Counted from the first letter of the stretch, positions 1-8,505 are shown. The stretch: DNA of 64,000 nt from DATKCF01 sp035513345 (GCA_035513345.1 DATKCF010000188.1:97948-161947); one strand, 5' to 3'. Made by a program: numbers and translations. Notes: generated by a model not told the origin, from the letters alone.

Positions 1-1
1 C

Positions 2-433
2 GCGCTGCGGATCCTGGGCGACGGCGACCAGGCGGCGGATGCGACACAGAACGCAATGATCAACGCGGTCAAGGGCCTGAGCCGGTTCCGCGGTGATGCG
101 AGCTTCCGGACCTGGATCCTGCGCATCGCGGCGAACTCCGCCAAGAGCCTCGGCCGCCGACGGACGCGCAGGAACGAGGTCGCCCTGACGCTCGCCGACA
201 ACGTGGCGGGCGAGGATGCGGATCCGGCAACGGTTGCGACGAACCGGGCGGAAGCGGAGCGGGTCACCGACCTGCTGCGGCAACTGCCACCCAAACAGAG
301 GATGGCTGTCCATCTGCGAGCGAACCAGGGTTTGAGTTACGCGGAGATCGGGGAGATTCTCGAATGCTCGGAAGGCGCAGCGAGGGTGAACTACCATCTC
401 GGAATACGGCGTCTGAGGGAGTTGACGATATGA
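2..433 (+). CDS. ECF-type RNA polymerase sigma factor (5' end outside window)
   Basis: This is the C-terminal part of a sigma-70 family ECF sigma factor, which directs RNA polymerase to a stress or envelope regulon. The frame is open from base 2, so the start lies upstream of the window. Visible are region 2 (ALRILGDGDQAADAT, then a FRTWILRIAAN stretch typical of regions 2.3-2.4) and region 4 (LRQLPPKQRMAVHLR followed by a YAEIGEILECSEGAARVNYH helix-turn-helix). The stop overlaps the next start as ATGA, so it is translationally coupled to the anti-sigma factor. The family call is firm; the regulon cannot be told from the sequence. Confidence 0.93.
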   Translation, partial: ALRILGDGDQAADATQNAMINAVKGLSRFRGDASFRTWILRIAANSAKSLGRRRTRRNEVALTLADNVAGEDADPATVATNRAEAERVTDLLRQLPPKQRMAVHLRANQGLSYAEIGEILECSEGAARVNYHLGIRRLRELTI

Positions 434-888
434 CGGAACTCGTTTGCGCATGGGTACGCGACCGGCTGCCCCCCCGTTCGCGCGATGGCCTGGACGTGGC
501 CGACGCCGCGCGGCTCGAGCAACATCTGGCCGGGTGTGCCGACTGCCGGGCCGAAGCGACCCTGGTCGGCGCGCTGGCCGTGCCGGTCACCGTTCCACCG
601 GAACTCGAGTCACACGTGCTGCGTGCTGTCCGCAAGCAACCCGCTCTGGCGAACGGTGCCGGCGGCATCCGGCATTACGCAGTGGCGGCGTCATTCGTGT
701 TCGCGCTCCTGACCGGGTCACTGCTGTGGCAGCAGTTCGGCGCAAGGCCTTCGCCTGCAACGATCGACGGCGCCGTCGAAGCGGTTCTTGCCCTGCCGGT
801 CGGTGCGGATGCGCTGCTGCACGAATCGGGATTGCAATCATTGTCGGAAGACGAGTTGCGTACCCTGCTGGAGGAGCTGGGATCGTGA
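430..888 (+). CDS. Zinc-finger anti-sigma factor, membrane anchored
   Basis: A 152-residue protein directly coupled to the sigma factor by a 4-base ATGA overlap. Residues 32-39 carry a zinc-binding H-x3-C-x2-C motif (H32, C36, C39), the hallmark of ZAS-type anti-sigma factors that hold their ECF sigma inactive. A single hydrophobic segment at about residues 83-100 should anchor it in the inner membrane, leaving a C-terminal domain of about 50 residues outside. The start at 430 puts the zinc motif in the expected N-terminal cytoplasmic position. Release of the sigma factor by envelope stress is inferred from family and context. Confidence 0.88.
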   Translation: MTELVCAWVRDRLPPRSRDGLDVADAARLEQHLAGCADCRAEATLVGALAVPVTVPPELESHVLRAVRKQPALANGAGGIRHYAVAASFVFALLTGSLLWQQFGARPSPATIDGAVEAVLALPVGADALLHESGLQSLSEDELRTLLEELGS

Positions 889-1463
889 GACGAATCCTGA
901 GTGTCATCCTGTTGGCCGTGCTCGCGCCGGCCGGACTCGAGGCGCAGGGCCGCGGTCGTGCGGGCGGGCCGCCCCGGTCCGATCTGCAGAGCCAGAACCG
1001 GCGCGCACTCGAGCGGCAGATTCTGGAGCGGTTCGTCGAGCAGAGTGGTCAGGAAATGGGCCTGAATACGAACGTGCGAACGGAGCTGGGACGCATTCTC
1101 GACGATATGAACGAGGATCGCCGCGCGCTCGCGATCGAATCGGCCCAGCTCCGTCAGAAGCTGAGCGAAGCGCTGCGCAACTCGATGACGACGGATGCGC
1201 AGTTCACCGACATCCTCGACGACATAGACGATCTGCGCCGCCGAGAGCACGATCTGTGGAAGCGTGAGCAGGACCGGCTCGCGAAGGCACTGACTCCTCG
1301 CCAGCGCGCCCAGTTCATGGTTCGCTGGCTTCGCCTGCAGGACAACATCAGGGATCTGATCGACCAGCGCACGGACGGACGCGGCGGCCCGCTGGACACC
1401 GCTGCCGTGCTGGATCCGCTCTTTCCGGCCGCTGCCGCCGAGTTCATCCGCAGCGGCGGCTGA
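885..1463 (+). CDS. Exported Spy/CpxP-like helical protein (putative periplasmic stress sensor)
   Basis: A 192-residue protein starting with GTG that overlaps the anti-sigma stop (GTGA). It has a signal peptide (RR then a hydrophobic run, with likely cleavage after LEA at residue 20). The remainder is charged and mostly helical, ending in LTPRQRAQFMVRWLRLQ at about residues 142-158, which resembles the LTPEQ repeats of Spy/CpxP and heavy-metal-sensor proteins. As the third gene of the sigma/anti-sigma unit, it could be a periplasmic chaperone or signal input for the anti-sigma factor. Export is well supported; the Spy-like assignment rests on weak motif similarity. Confidence 0.6.
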   Translation: MRRILSVILLAVLAPAGLEAQGRGRAGGPPRSDLQSQNRRALERQILERFVEQSGQEMGLNTNVRTELGRILDDMNEDRRALAIESAQLRQKLSEALRNSMTTDAQFTDILDDIDDLRRREHDLWKREQDRLAKALTPRQRAQFMVRWLRLQDNIRDLIDQRTDGRGGPLDTAAVLDPLFPAAAAEFIRSGG

Positions 1464-1486
1464 GCAACCAACGGTCCAGAAAAGCG

Positions 1487-1516
1487 ACGGGCGTCCCGGG
1501 AACACGGGACGCCCGT
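1487..1516 (+). terminator. Strong hairpin terminator after the sigma factor operon
   Basis: A perfect 12-bp inverted repeat (acgggcgtcccg, loop ggaaca, cgggacgcccgt) follows the stop at 1463 by 23 bases. The run of T after it is weak (tcgtgctta), so it may be an inefficient intrinsic terminator or a 3'-end-protecting stem. It separates the sigma factor operon from moaDEA. Confidence 0.7.
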
Positions 1517-1538
1517 TCGTGCTTATATGATGATGTCC

Positions 1539-1568
1539 TTGATGCGACCTCACGGATACGGCTACATT
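1539..1568 (+). promoter_or_regulatory. Predicted housekeeping promoter for moaDEA
   Basis: TTGATG at 1539-1544 is followed after 18 bp by TACATT at 1563-1568, eleven bases before the moaD ATG at 1579. It matches the architecture of the clearer promoters before mdh, nuoA and kdsB. The short distance implies a very short leader. Confidence 0.5.
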
Positions 1569-1578
1569 CGCTGAAGAC

Positions 1579-1824
1579 ATGCGGGTACGTGTATTGCTTT
1601 TCGCGCTGTACAGGGACCTGGCCGGCGCGCCGGAAATCGAGATCGAGGTACCAGCCGGCGCAACGGCGAGGGACGCCGTGCGCATCGTGCGCGGGCGAGG
1701 CCCCGCGTTCGAGAGACTGCCGGACCAGCCGGCCATTGCCGTCAACGAGGTGTACGCGAACCTCGAGACGGTACTTTCCGACGGCGACGAGGTCGCGCTG
1801 ATACCACCAGTGGCGGGCGGATGA
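1579..1824 (+). CDS. moaD: MoaD, small sulfur-carrier subunit of molybdopterin synthase
   Basis: An 81-residue ubiquitin-like protein. It ends in the diagnostic Gly-Gly (PPVAGG), whose C-terminal glycine is adenylated and converted to a thiocarboxylate that supplies sulfur to precursor Z (cPMP). The N-terminal beta strand (RVRVLLFALYRDLAG) and the ALIPPVAGG tail fit the family, and the length is normal. Its stop overlaps the moaE start by 4 bases, consistent with 1:1 synthesis of the MoaD-MoaE complex. No MoeB-type activating enzyme is encoded in the window. Confidence 0.95.
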   Translation: MRVRVLLFALYRDLAGAPEIEIEVPAGATARDAVRIVRGRGPAFERLPDQPAIAVNEVYANLETVLSDGDEVALIPPVAGG

Positions 1825-2264
1825 GCATCGAAACCTGGATTACGACGGAACCGATCGACACGGGCAGAGTGCTGTCCGCGACCGGGTCGCCCGACGACGG
1901 CGCGATTTTGCTGTTTCTGGGCATTGTCCGTCGCGAGAACGGCGGTCGCGAAGTCACTGGCATGCGGTACGATGCCTACGGCTCGATGGCGGAGCGCGTC
2001 CTTCGGGAGATCGCCGGGGAAGCGGCGAATACATACGGCGCCACGCACGTCGCGGCGGTTCATCGCACCGGTGACCTCGAGATAGGCGACGTCAGCGTAG
2101 CCGTCGCCGTGTCGACACCGCACCGTGCGGATGCATTCACGGCCGGTCGCTGGGTGATCGACGAGTTGAAGCGTCGCCTGCCGGTCTGGAAGAAGGAGCA
2201 CTACGTGGACGGGTCGCGCTGGCTCGATGGCAGTTCGCCGCCCGTTCCGGAAACTTCGCCATGA
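1821..2264 (+). CDS. moaE: MoaE, catalytic subunit of molybdopterin synthase
   Basis: A 147-residue protein that, with MoaD, inserts two sulfurs into cyclic pyranopterin monophosphate to form molybdopterin in the cytoplasm. Family features are FLGIVRRENGGREVTGMRYDA near residue 32, a central AVHRTGDLEIGD strand and the catalytic-lysine segment PVWKKEHYVDG at about residues 120-130. It overlaps moaD upstream and moaA downstream by 4 bases each, giving a compact moaDEA operon. The C-terminal Ser/Pro tail is not conserved. Confidence 0.95.
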   Translation: MSIETWITTEPIDTGRVLSATGSPDDGAILLFLGIVRRENGGREVTGMRYDAYGSMAERVLREIAGEAANTYGATHVAAVHRTGDLEIGDVSVAVAVSTPHRADAFTAGRWVIDELKRRLPVWKKEHYVDGSRWLDGSSPPVPETSP

Positions 2265-3307
2265 GCGATCTCCTCGACCGGGCGACCGACGCCCGCCGCG
2301 TAGTCGAGGCCGGCAGAACCGGTGGCATGCTCGACGGGTTCGGCCGCCGTATCGAGTACCTGCGAATCTCCGTCACCGACAAGTGCAATCTGCGGTGTGT
2401 CTACTGCATGCCCGAGGAAGGCCTGCCGTGGCTCAATCGCCGTCAGATTCTCGACTACGAAGAGATCGTCGAGATCGTGCGCGTCATGGCGGGCATGGGC
2501 CTGAAGCGTCTGCGCATCACGGGTGGTGAGCCGCTTGTCCGGCGCGACGTGACCGATCTCGTGCGCAAGCTGAGCGGCGTTCCGGAGATCGAGGATATCG
2601 CGCTTTCGACGAACGGCGTGCTGCTCGATGACATGGCCGCCGGGCTTGCCGAGGCTGGCATCAGCCGCGTCAATCTTTCGCTCGATTCGCTGGTACCCGA
2701 GCGCGTGGACGCGATCGCCCGCAGGCCCGGCTCGCACGGCCGGATCATGGCGGGCCTCGACGCCGCCGAAAAGGCCGGGTTCGCACCGATCAAGATCAAT
2801 ACGGTAGTCATGCGCGGGCGCAACGACGACGAACTCGAGGCGTTTGCGCGCATCACTCTCGATCGGCCATGGCACGTGCGCTTCATCGAAGTCATGCCCA
2901 CAGGCGAGAATCTCGGCGTTTCCACCGGCGAGTATGTGCCGGCTGCCGAGATGCTCGGTGTGCTGCGTGATATCGGCGAGCTCGAGCCCGTACCCGGTCC
3001 GCCCGGCAACGGGCCGGCCACATACTTCAGGTTCGCCGGCGCGAAGGGCACGGTCGGCGTGATCACGCCGATGAGTCACAACTATTGCGAACGCTGCAAC
3101 CGCATGCGCCTGACGGCAGACGGCAAGCTCCGACCGTGCCTGTTCGGCTCGATCGAAACGAACCTGCGCGAACCGCTCCGCGCAGGACAGCCGCTGCGAC
3201 CGCTGATCGAGGAAACGCTCCGCATCAAGCCCGAACGCCACAATCTCGTGCACGGCAGCGCCAGCGGCTCCGGTGGCCTGCTCGCTCTGTCTCAGGTCGG
3301 CGGCTGA
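2261..3307 (+). CDS. moaA: MoaA, GTP 3',8-cyclase (radical SAM)
   Basis: A 348-residue radical SAM enzyme making 3',8-cH2GTP from GTP, the first step of molybdenum cofactor synthesis. Residues 42-49 (CNLRCVYC) bind the SAM [4Fe-4S] cluster. A second, C-terminal cluster motif YCERCNRMRLTADGKLRPC gives the three cysteines that bind GTP's [4Fe-4S]. The protein ends in Gly-Gly, as MoaA needs for activation. MoaC is not present in the window. The start at 2261 overlaps moaE (ATGA); about 20 extra residues precede the usual GRRIEYLRISVTDKCN region. Confidence 0.96.
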   Translation: MSDLLDRATDARRVVEAGRTGGMLDGFGRRIEYLRISVTDKCNLRCVYCMPEEGLPWLNRRQILDYEEIVEIVRVMAGMGLKRLRITGGEPLVRRDVTDLVRKLSGVPEIEDIALSTNGVLLDDMAAGLAEAGISRVNLSLDSLVPERVDAIARRPGSHGRIMAGLDAAEKAGFAPIKINTVVMRGRNDDELEAFARITLDRPWHVRFIEVMPTGENLGVSTGEYVPAAEMLGVLRDIGELEPVPGPPGNGPATYFRFAGAKGTVGVITPMSHNYCERCNRMRLTADGKLRPCLFGSIETNLREPLRAGQPLRPLIEETLRIKPERHNLVHGSASGSGGLLALSQVGG

Positions 3308-3346
3308 CCGTGCCGGCGGGCGTGCGAACCGGCTGGCAACCGTGCG

Positions 3347-3375
3347 TTGACAGCCCGCGACCCCTCCGGTAGCTT
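3347..3375 (+). promoter_or_regulatory. Predicted sigma-70 promoter for mdh-sdhCAB
   Basis: A consensus TTGACA at 3347-3352, a 17-bp spacer and TAGCTT at 3370-3375, about 49 bases before the mdh ATG. This is one of the best matches in the window and marks the start of the TCA/complex II operon. Confidence 0.7.
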
Positions 3376-3423
3376 TTCCGCGACTTCGCAGGCCAGTCCT
3401 CACTTCAGACAACAGCTTTCGCC

Positions 3424-4350
3424 ATGCTAGAGAAGATCACGGTCGTCGGCGCCGGGCACGTGGGTGCGAGCGCCGCGTTGTTGCTCGCGCAGAAGTGCCT
3501 CGCCCGAACTGTCGTTCTCGTCGACATCATCGAAGGCGTACCGCAGGGCAAGGGGCTCGACCAGTGGGAGTCGGCGCCCATCGAGGGCTTCGATACACGC
3601 GTGGTCGGCACCAACGACTACGCGGATACGGCAGGGTCCGGCCTGGTCATTGTCACGGCCGGCATCGCGCGCAAGCCGGGCATGTCACGTGACGACCTGC
3701 TGAAGACGAATGCGGGCATTGTTCGCAGCGTTTCCGAGCAGATCGCGAAGCACTCGCCTGCCGCCATCGTGATCATGGTGTCGAACCCGCTGGACGTCAT
3801 GGCGTACGTGTGCCGCCAGACGACCGGGTTCCCGCGCGAACGCGTGATCGGGATGGCCGGTGTTCTCGACACTGCGCGCTACCGCTCGTTCATCGCGCTC
3901 GAGGCGGACGTCAGCGTCGAGGACATACAGGCGCTCGTGCTCGGCGGGCATGGCGACACGATGGTGCCCGTCGTTTCCTGTACGACGATCAGCGGTATCC
4001 CCGTCACGGAGTTCATTCCCGCCGACCGGCTCGAAGCGCTCATCGACCGCACGCGCAAGGGCGGAGCCGAGATCGTCGGCCTGCTCAAGACGGGAAGCGC
4101 GTACTACGCACCGGGTGCGGCGGCCGTGCAGATGGCCGAGTCCATCGTGCTCGACAAGAAGCGTATCCTGCCTTGCGCCGCATGGCTCGAAGGCGAGTAC
4201 GGCCTCGACGGCCTCTACTGCGGCGTGCCGTGCAAGCTCGGACGCAACGGACTCGAAGCGATCATCGAGGTGCCGCTGACCGATGAGGAACGGGCGGCGC
4301 TCGGCAAGTCCGCCGAAGCCGTACGCGAAACCATGGCGGCGCTCGGCTGA
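3424..4350 (+). CDS. mdh: Malate dehydrogenase (LDH-like, NAD-dependent)
   Basis: A 308-residue cytosolic enzyme interconverting malate and oxaloacetate. The N-terminal Rossmann motif GAGHVG (residues 9-14) and acidic VDIIEG fit NAD binding. The substrate loop IARKPGMSRDDL provides the arginines, and GGHGDTMVP carries the catalytic histidine. ARKPGMSR rather than a QxP lactate-specific loop supports malate as substrate. It is followed without a gap by sdhC (the TGA overlaps ATG), so mdh and succinate dehydrogenase are co-expressed, linking two consecutive TCA steps. Confidence 0.96.
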   Translation: MLEKITVVGAGHVGASAALLLAQKCLARTVVLVDIIEGVPQGKGLDQWESAPIEGFDTRVVGTNDYADTAGSGLVIVTAGIARKPGMSRDDLLKTNAGIVRSVSEQIAKHSPAAIVIMVSNPLDVMAYVCRQTTGFPRERVIGMAGVLDTARYRSFIALEADVSVEDIQALVLGGHGDTMVPVVSCTTISGIPVTEFIPADRLEALIDRTRKGGAEIVGLLKTGSAYYAPGAAAVQMAESIVLDKKRILPCAAWLEGEYGLDGLYCGVPCKLGRNGLEAIIEVPLTDEERAALGKSAEAVRETMAALG

Positions 4351-5048
4351 TGGCCGCTGCGATCCGGCCGGCGGAGCGGCGAAGCGCAGCCGTCCGATCG
4401 TCGGTCGGCCAGAAGATCGCCATGGCCGTGACCGGCACGATCCTGCTGCTCTTCGTCATCGCGCACTTCGTCGGCAACCTCAAGGTCTACATGGGTGCCG
4501 AGGAGTTCAACCACTACGCCGAAGGCCTGCGCACCTTCGGTTCGCCGTTCCTTGCCCGCGGCCAACTGCTCTGGCTCGCAAGGATCGGCCTCATTGCTGC
4601 CGTCCTCGTCCACATCGGGGCCGCCCTGTCGCTCACGCTCCGGAGCCGGCGAGCACGCGACGTCGGCTACAGGAAGACCGAGTCGCTCGCGTTCAGTTAC
4701 GCCTCGAGGACGATGGTCTGGGGCGGGCTCACCATTCTGGCATTCGTCGTGTTCCACCTGCTGCACCTGACGTTCGGCACCGTTCACCCGGAATTCGTGC
4801 ACGGCGATGCGTACAGCAACTTCGTAACCGGTTTCCGATCGTGGCCCGTGTCCATCGCCTACATGGTCGCCATGGTGCCGCTCGGGTTCCACATCTATCA
4901 CGGCACATGGAGCGCGTTCCAGACGATGGGCGTGAACAACCCCCGTTACAACGCGTGGCGACGCCCGCTCGCGGTGACCATCGCCCTCATCGTGTCCGCC
5001 GGCAACGCGGCGTTCCCGATGGCCGTGCTGTCCGGACTCGTCGCATAG
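4350..5048 (+). CDS. sdhC: Succinate dehydrogenase cytochrome b subunit
   Basis: A 232-residue integral membrane protein, the di-heme-type single anchor of complex II as in B. subtilis and Bacteroidetes, rather than the SdhC/SdhD pair. About five hydrophobic segments are seen (around residues 24-45, 68-90, 122-145, 165-190 and 208-230), with several conserved histidines (IAHFVGNLK, FHLLHLTFG, GFHIYHG). It passes electrons from SdhB to menaquinone, consistent with the futalosine genes in this window. No sdhD follows, so this anchor is complete in itself. Confidence 0.92.
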   Translation: MAAAIRPAERRSAAVRSSVGQKIAMAVTGTILLLFVIAHFVGNLKVYMGAEEFNHYAEGLRTFGSPFLARGQLLWLARIGLIAAVLVHIGAALSLTLRSRRARDVGYRKTESLAFSYASRTMVWGGLTILAFVVFHLLHLTFGTVHPEFVHGDAYSNFVTGFRSWPVSIAYMVAMVPLGFHIYHGTWSAFQTMGVNNPRYNAWRRPLAVTIALIVSAGNAAFPMAVLSGLVA

Positions 5049-5055
5049 GGTGTTG

Positions 5056-6969
5056 ATGGAACTCGACGCGAAGATCCCGGACGGACCGATCGCCGAGAAG
5101 TGGGGCCGGCACCGGTTCGAGATGAAGCTGGTCAACCCGGCGAACAAGCGGAAGCACCGCGTGATCGTCGTCGGTACGGGCCTGGCCGGCGCATCGGCCG
5201 CGGCGACGATGTCCGAACTCGGGTACGTGGTCGACTGTTTCTGCTTCCAGGACAGCCCGCGGCGGGCGCACTCGATCGCGGCGCAGGGCGGCATCAACGC
5301 CGCCAAGAACTACCAGAACGACGGCGACAGCGTGTTCCGGCTGTTCTACGACACCGTCAAGGGCGGCGATTACCGCTCACGTGAAGCGAACGTCCACCGT
5401 CTTGCGGAGATCAGCCTCAACATCATCGACCAGTGCGTGGCGCAGGGCGTACCGTTCGCGCGCGAGTACGGCGGCCACCTCGCGAACCGTTCCTTCGGCG
5501 GCGCCCAGGTATCGCGCACGTTCTACGCCCGTGGCCAGACCGGCCAGCAGCTGCTCCTGGGCGCCTATCAGGCGCTCGAGAAGCAGATCGCCGCGGGTGG
5601 CGTGAAGATGTATTCGCGCCACGAGATGCTCGACATCGTGCTGGTCGACGGCAGGGCCAGAGGCATCATTACGCGAGACCTCGTGTCCGGCCAGATCCAG
5701 TCCTGGGCGGCCGATGCCGTGGTTCTGGCGACCGGCGGCTACAGCAATGGATTCCACCTGTCGACCAACGCGCAGGGCTGCAACGTCACCGCGATATGGA
5801 GAGCGCACCGACGAGGCGCCGGTTTCGCCAATCCCTGCTTCACCCAGATTCACCCGACATGCATTCCGCCGGCCGGATCGCACCAGTCGAAGCTCACTCT
5901 GATGAGTGAATCATTGCGCAACGACGGCCGCATCTGGGTGCCGCAGGAGCCCGGTGACACTCGTTCGCCGAGCCAGATTCCGGATGCCGAGCGCGACTAC
6001 TATCTCGAACGCATCTATCCGAGCTTCGGCAACCTCGCGCCACGCGACATTTCCTCGCGTCGCGCCAAGGAAGCCGTCGACGAGGGCAGGGGCGTCGGTC
6101 CCTCGGGCATCGGCGTCTACCTGGACTTCCGCGATTCCATCGCTCGCCTCGGCCGCAATGTCATTGCCGATCGCTACGGCAATCTGTTCGACATGTATCG
6201 CAACATCACCGGTGAGAATCCCTACGAAGTGCCAATGCGCATCTACCCCGCGCCGCACTACACCATGGGCGGTCTGTGGGTCGACTACAACCTCATGAGC
6301 ACGATCCCGGGTCTCCACGTCATCGGCGAGGCCAACTTCTCCGATCACGGCGCAAACCGACTCGGCGCCAGCGCGCTCATGCAGGGCCTCGCCGACGGCT
6401 ACTTCGTCATTCCGCTCACGATCGGCGACTACATTGCACGCGAGCCGCTCGCACCCGTGAATACGGAGCATCCCGAGTTCACTCGCATCGAAGGCGAAGT
6501 CCGCGGCCGAACCACGGCACTGCTGGAAACGGACGGCACGCGGTCGGTCCGCGATTTCCATCAGGAGCTTGGCAAGCTGCTGTGGGAATATTGCGGCATG
6601 GAACGCAGCGAGGCGGGCCTGCGAAAGGCACTCCTTGCCGTTCCAGCGCTCCGCCAGGAGTACCACGAGAACGTGAAGGTGCCCGGCAGCGCGTCCGACC
6701 TGAACCAGTCCCTCGAGTACGCCGGACGCGTCGCCGACTTCATGGAGTTCGCCGAACTCCTCTGTATCGACGCGCTGAATCGCGACGAATCCTGTGGCGC
6801 GCATTTCCGCGTCGAGCACCAGACCTCCGACGGTGAGGCGCTCCGCAACGACTCGGAGTACGCATACGTCGCCGTCTGGGAACACACCGGCACCAGCAGC
6901 GCGCCACGGCTCCACAAGGAGCCGCTGACCTTCGAGAACGTGCCCCTCTCCCAGAGGAGCTACAAATAG
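5056..6969 (+). CDS. sdhA: Succinate dehydrogenase flavoprotein subunit
   Basis: A 637-residue flavoprotein oxidising succinate to fumarate. The FAD-binding GTGLAGASAAATMSELGY follows residue 35. The HSIAAQGGINAAKNYQNDGDS segment contains the histidine that takes covalent FAD, and APHYTMGGLWVDYN lies near the active site. ATG at 5056 is chosen because AGGG at 5047-5050 sits at good Shine-Dalgarno distance; GTG 5050 and TTG 5053 in the same frame are alternatives. It is longer than E. coli SdhA and resembles the enzymes that pair with a single cytochrome b anchor. Confidence 0.95.
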   Translation: MELDAKIPDGPIAEKWGRHRFEMKLVNPANKRKHRVIVVGTGLAGASAAATMSELGYVVDCFCFQDSPRRAHSIAAQGGINAAKNYQNDGDSVFRLFYDTVKGGDYRSREANVHRLAEISLNIIDQCVAQGVPFAREYGGHLANRSFGGAQVSRTFYARGQTGQQLLLGAYQALEKQIAAGGVKMYSRHEMLDIVLVDGRARGIITRDLVSGQIQSWAADAVVLATGGYSNGFHLSTNAQGCNVTAIWRAHRRGAGFANPCFTQIHPTCIPPAGSHQSKLTLMSESLRNDGRIWVPQEPGDTRSPSQIPDAERDYYLERIYPSFGNLAPRDISSRRAKEAVDEGRGVGPSGIGVYLDFRDSIARLGRNVIADRYGNLFDMYRNITGENPYEVPMRIYPAPHYTMGGLWVDYNLMSTIPGLHVIGEANFSDHGANRLGASALMQGLADGYFVIPLTIGDYIAREPLAPVNTEHPEFTRIEGEVRGRTTALLETDGTRSVRDFHQELGKLLWEYCGMERSEAGLRKALLAVPALRQEYHENVKVPGSASDLNQSLEYAGRVADFMEFAELLCIDALNRDESCGAHFRVEHQTSDGEALRNDSEYAYVAVWEHTGTSSAPRLHKEPLTFENVPLSQRSYK

Positions 6970-6971
6970 CG

Positions 6972-7730
6972 ATGCGACTCACCCTGCACGTGTGGCGCCA
7001 GGACAACCCGACCTCGAAAGGCCGCTTCGAAACGTACGTCGTCGACCGTGTCTCCGAACACAGCTCGTTCCTCGAGGTACTCGACGTTCTCAACGAACAG
7101 CTTCTCGAGCAGGGCAAGGTGCCGGTCGCCTTCGATCACGACTGTCGCGAAGGCATCTGCGGATCCTGCGGCTTCGTCATCGATGGCCAACCCCACGGAC
7201 CTCTGCCCGATACCACCGTCTGCCAGCTTCACATGCGTCACTACACCGATGGCGCTCAGATCTGGATCGAACCGTGGCGAGCAACCGCGTTCCCCGTCAT
7301 CAAGGACCTCGTCGTCGACAGAACCGCCTTCGACCGCATCATCCAGGCCGGTGGCTTCATCTCCGTCCGCACGGGCAGCGCGCCCGACGCCAATGCCACT
7401 CCGATCGGCAAGATCAACGCCGACCTCGCAATGGACGCAGCCGAGTGCATCGGGTGCGGCGCCTGCGTTGCCGCCTGTCCCAATGCCTCCGCCATGCTGT
7501 TCACAGCCGCCAAGATCGCTCACCTGGCCAGCCTGCCACAGGGCCAGCCCGAACGCTTCGAGCGCGTCGTCAACATGGTCGCCACTCACGATGACGAACT
7601 CTTCGGCCACTGCACCAACCACGGCGCATGCCAGAACGCCTGCCCCAAGGCCATCAGCGTCGACTACATCGCCCGCCTCAATGCCGACCTGCGCAAGGCC
7701 GCCACGCGGCGGCCCGGCAGCGATGCCTGA
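6972..7730 (+). CDS. sdhB: Succinate dehydrogenase iron-sulfur subunit
   Basis: A 252-residue electron-transfer subunit. An N-terminal plant-type ferredoxin domain has CREGICGSCGFVIDG and a later TTVCQLH for the [2Fe-2S] cluster. The C-terminal half has CIGCGACVAACPNA and CTNHGACQNACPKAI for the [4Fe-4S] and [3Fe-4S] clusters. It starts two bases after sdhA. As the last gene of mdh-sdhCAB it faces dcd tail to tail; no convincing hairpin is seen in the 68-base gap. Confidence 0.95.
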   Translation: MRLTLHVWRQDNPTSKGRFETYVVDRVSEHSSFLEVLDVLNEQLLEQGKVPVAFDHDCREGICGSCGFVIDGQPHGPLPDTTVCQLHMRHYTDGAQIWIEPWRATAFPVIKDLVVDRTAFDRIIQAGGFISVRTGSAPDANATPIGKINADLAMDAAECIGCGACVAACPNASAMLFTAAKIAHLASLPQGQPERFERVVNMVATHDDELFGHCTNHGACQNACPKAISVDYIARLNADLRKAATRRPGSDA

Positions 7731-7798
7731 GGCCTCATGTCAACACAGTCGCTGCCACTCTCACGTTCACCGTGCTGCCGAATAGCGCGACCCCTTTC

Positions 7799-8353
7799 TC
7801 AGAGCTTCGGTAACGTCACGCCCCGCTGGTCCTGGTACTTGCCGCCACGCTGCGCATACGTCGTCTCCGGGACTTCGTCGCCCCTGAAGAACAACAGCTG
7901 CGCCAGTCCCTCCCGGCTGTAGATCTTCGCCGGCAGCGGCGTCGTGTTCGAGATCTCCAGCGTCAGGTGCCCGCACCACTCCGGTTCGAGCGGCGTCACG
8001 TTCACAATGATCCCGCACCGCGCATACGTCGACTTGCCCACGCACACTACCAGCACGTCGTTCGGAATCCGGAAGTACTCCATCGTCGCCGCCAGCGCGA
8101 ACGAGTGCGGCGGGATGATGCAGTGATCTCCCTTCATGTCGACGAACGACCGCGGGTCGAACGCCTTCGGATCCACTACCACGCTGTACACGTCCGTGAA
8201 CACCTTGTACTCGTCGCCTACTCGAACGTCGTACCCGAACGACGACAACCCATAGCTGATCGTCCCCTCGCGAACCTGCCGTGTCTCGAACGGTTCGATC
8301 ATCCCGGCTTCCACCGCCATCTTCCGGATCCAGCGGTCGCTCCGAATCGTCAT
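7799..8353 (-). CDS. dcd: dCTP deaminase
   Basis: A 184-residue enzyme of the dUTPase/Dcd fold converting dCTP to dUTP (or dUMP in bifunctional members), feeding dTMP synthesis. Typical stretches are SYGLSSFGYDVRVGDEYKVF near the N-terminus, HSFALAATMEYFRIPNDVL, and TPLEPEWCGHLTLEISNT in the core. The ATG at 8353 is preceded by GAGGGGGTTGAGG, a strong ribosome site, and gives the usual MTIRSDRWIRKMA start; longer upstream starts would run into the divergent promoter region. It is the only clear gene on this strand. Confidence 0.95.
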   Translation of the reverse strand: MTIRSDRWIRKMAVEAGMIEPFETRQVREGTISYGLSSFGYDVRVGDEYKVFTDVYSVVVDPKAFDPRSFVDMKGDHCIIPPHSFALAATMEYFRIPNDVLVVCVGKSTYARCGIIVNVTPLEPEWCGHLTLEISNTTPLPAKIYSREGLAQLLFFRGDEVPETTYAQRGGKYQDQRGVTLPKL

Positions 8354-8379
8354 CCTCAACCCCCTCGTTTGAGCGCCGA

Positions 8380-8407
8380 AAAGTAGGCCGTCGGCGCCCG
8401 CGCGCAA
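8380..8407 (-). promoter_or_regulatory. Possible promoter for dcd
   Basis: Read on the minus strand, TTGCGC (8407-8402), a 16-bp spacer and TACTTT (8385-8380) lie 27 bases before the dcd start. It is a weaker match than the divergent nuo promoter next to it. Confidence 0.35.
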
Positions 8408-8421
8408 CGCGACGGCAGTTC

Positions 8422-8451
8422 TTGACACTGGGCGCCCGGGTTGGGTAACTT
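8422..8451 (+). promoter_or_regulatory. Predicted sigma-70 promoter for the nuo operon
   Basis: TTGACA at 8422-8427, an 18-bp spacer and TAACTT at 8446-8451 (or 17 bp and GTAACT), about 55 bases before nuoA. The 152-base dcd-nuoA intergenic region holds this promoter and the divergent dcd one, with nothing else recognisable. Confidence 0.65.
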
Positions 8452-8505
8452 CGTGCCAGCGCGACAAGTGAACGAATTCACAAAGTCTCAGGCTCGGCTC
8501 GACGA

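Noticed and set aside
444..884. In-frame extension upstream of the exported protein at 885
   Set aside because: It overlaps the anti-sigma gene in another frame, is Arg/Ala-rich, and would bury the signal peptide inside the protein.
8354..8467. Longer N-terminus for dcd
   Set aside because: It adds 38 unconserved residues, runs through the predicted dcd promoter, and the ATG at 8353 has a strong ribosome site and the usual family start.
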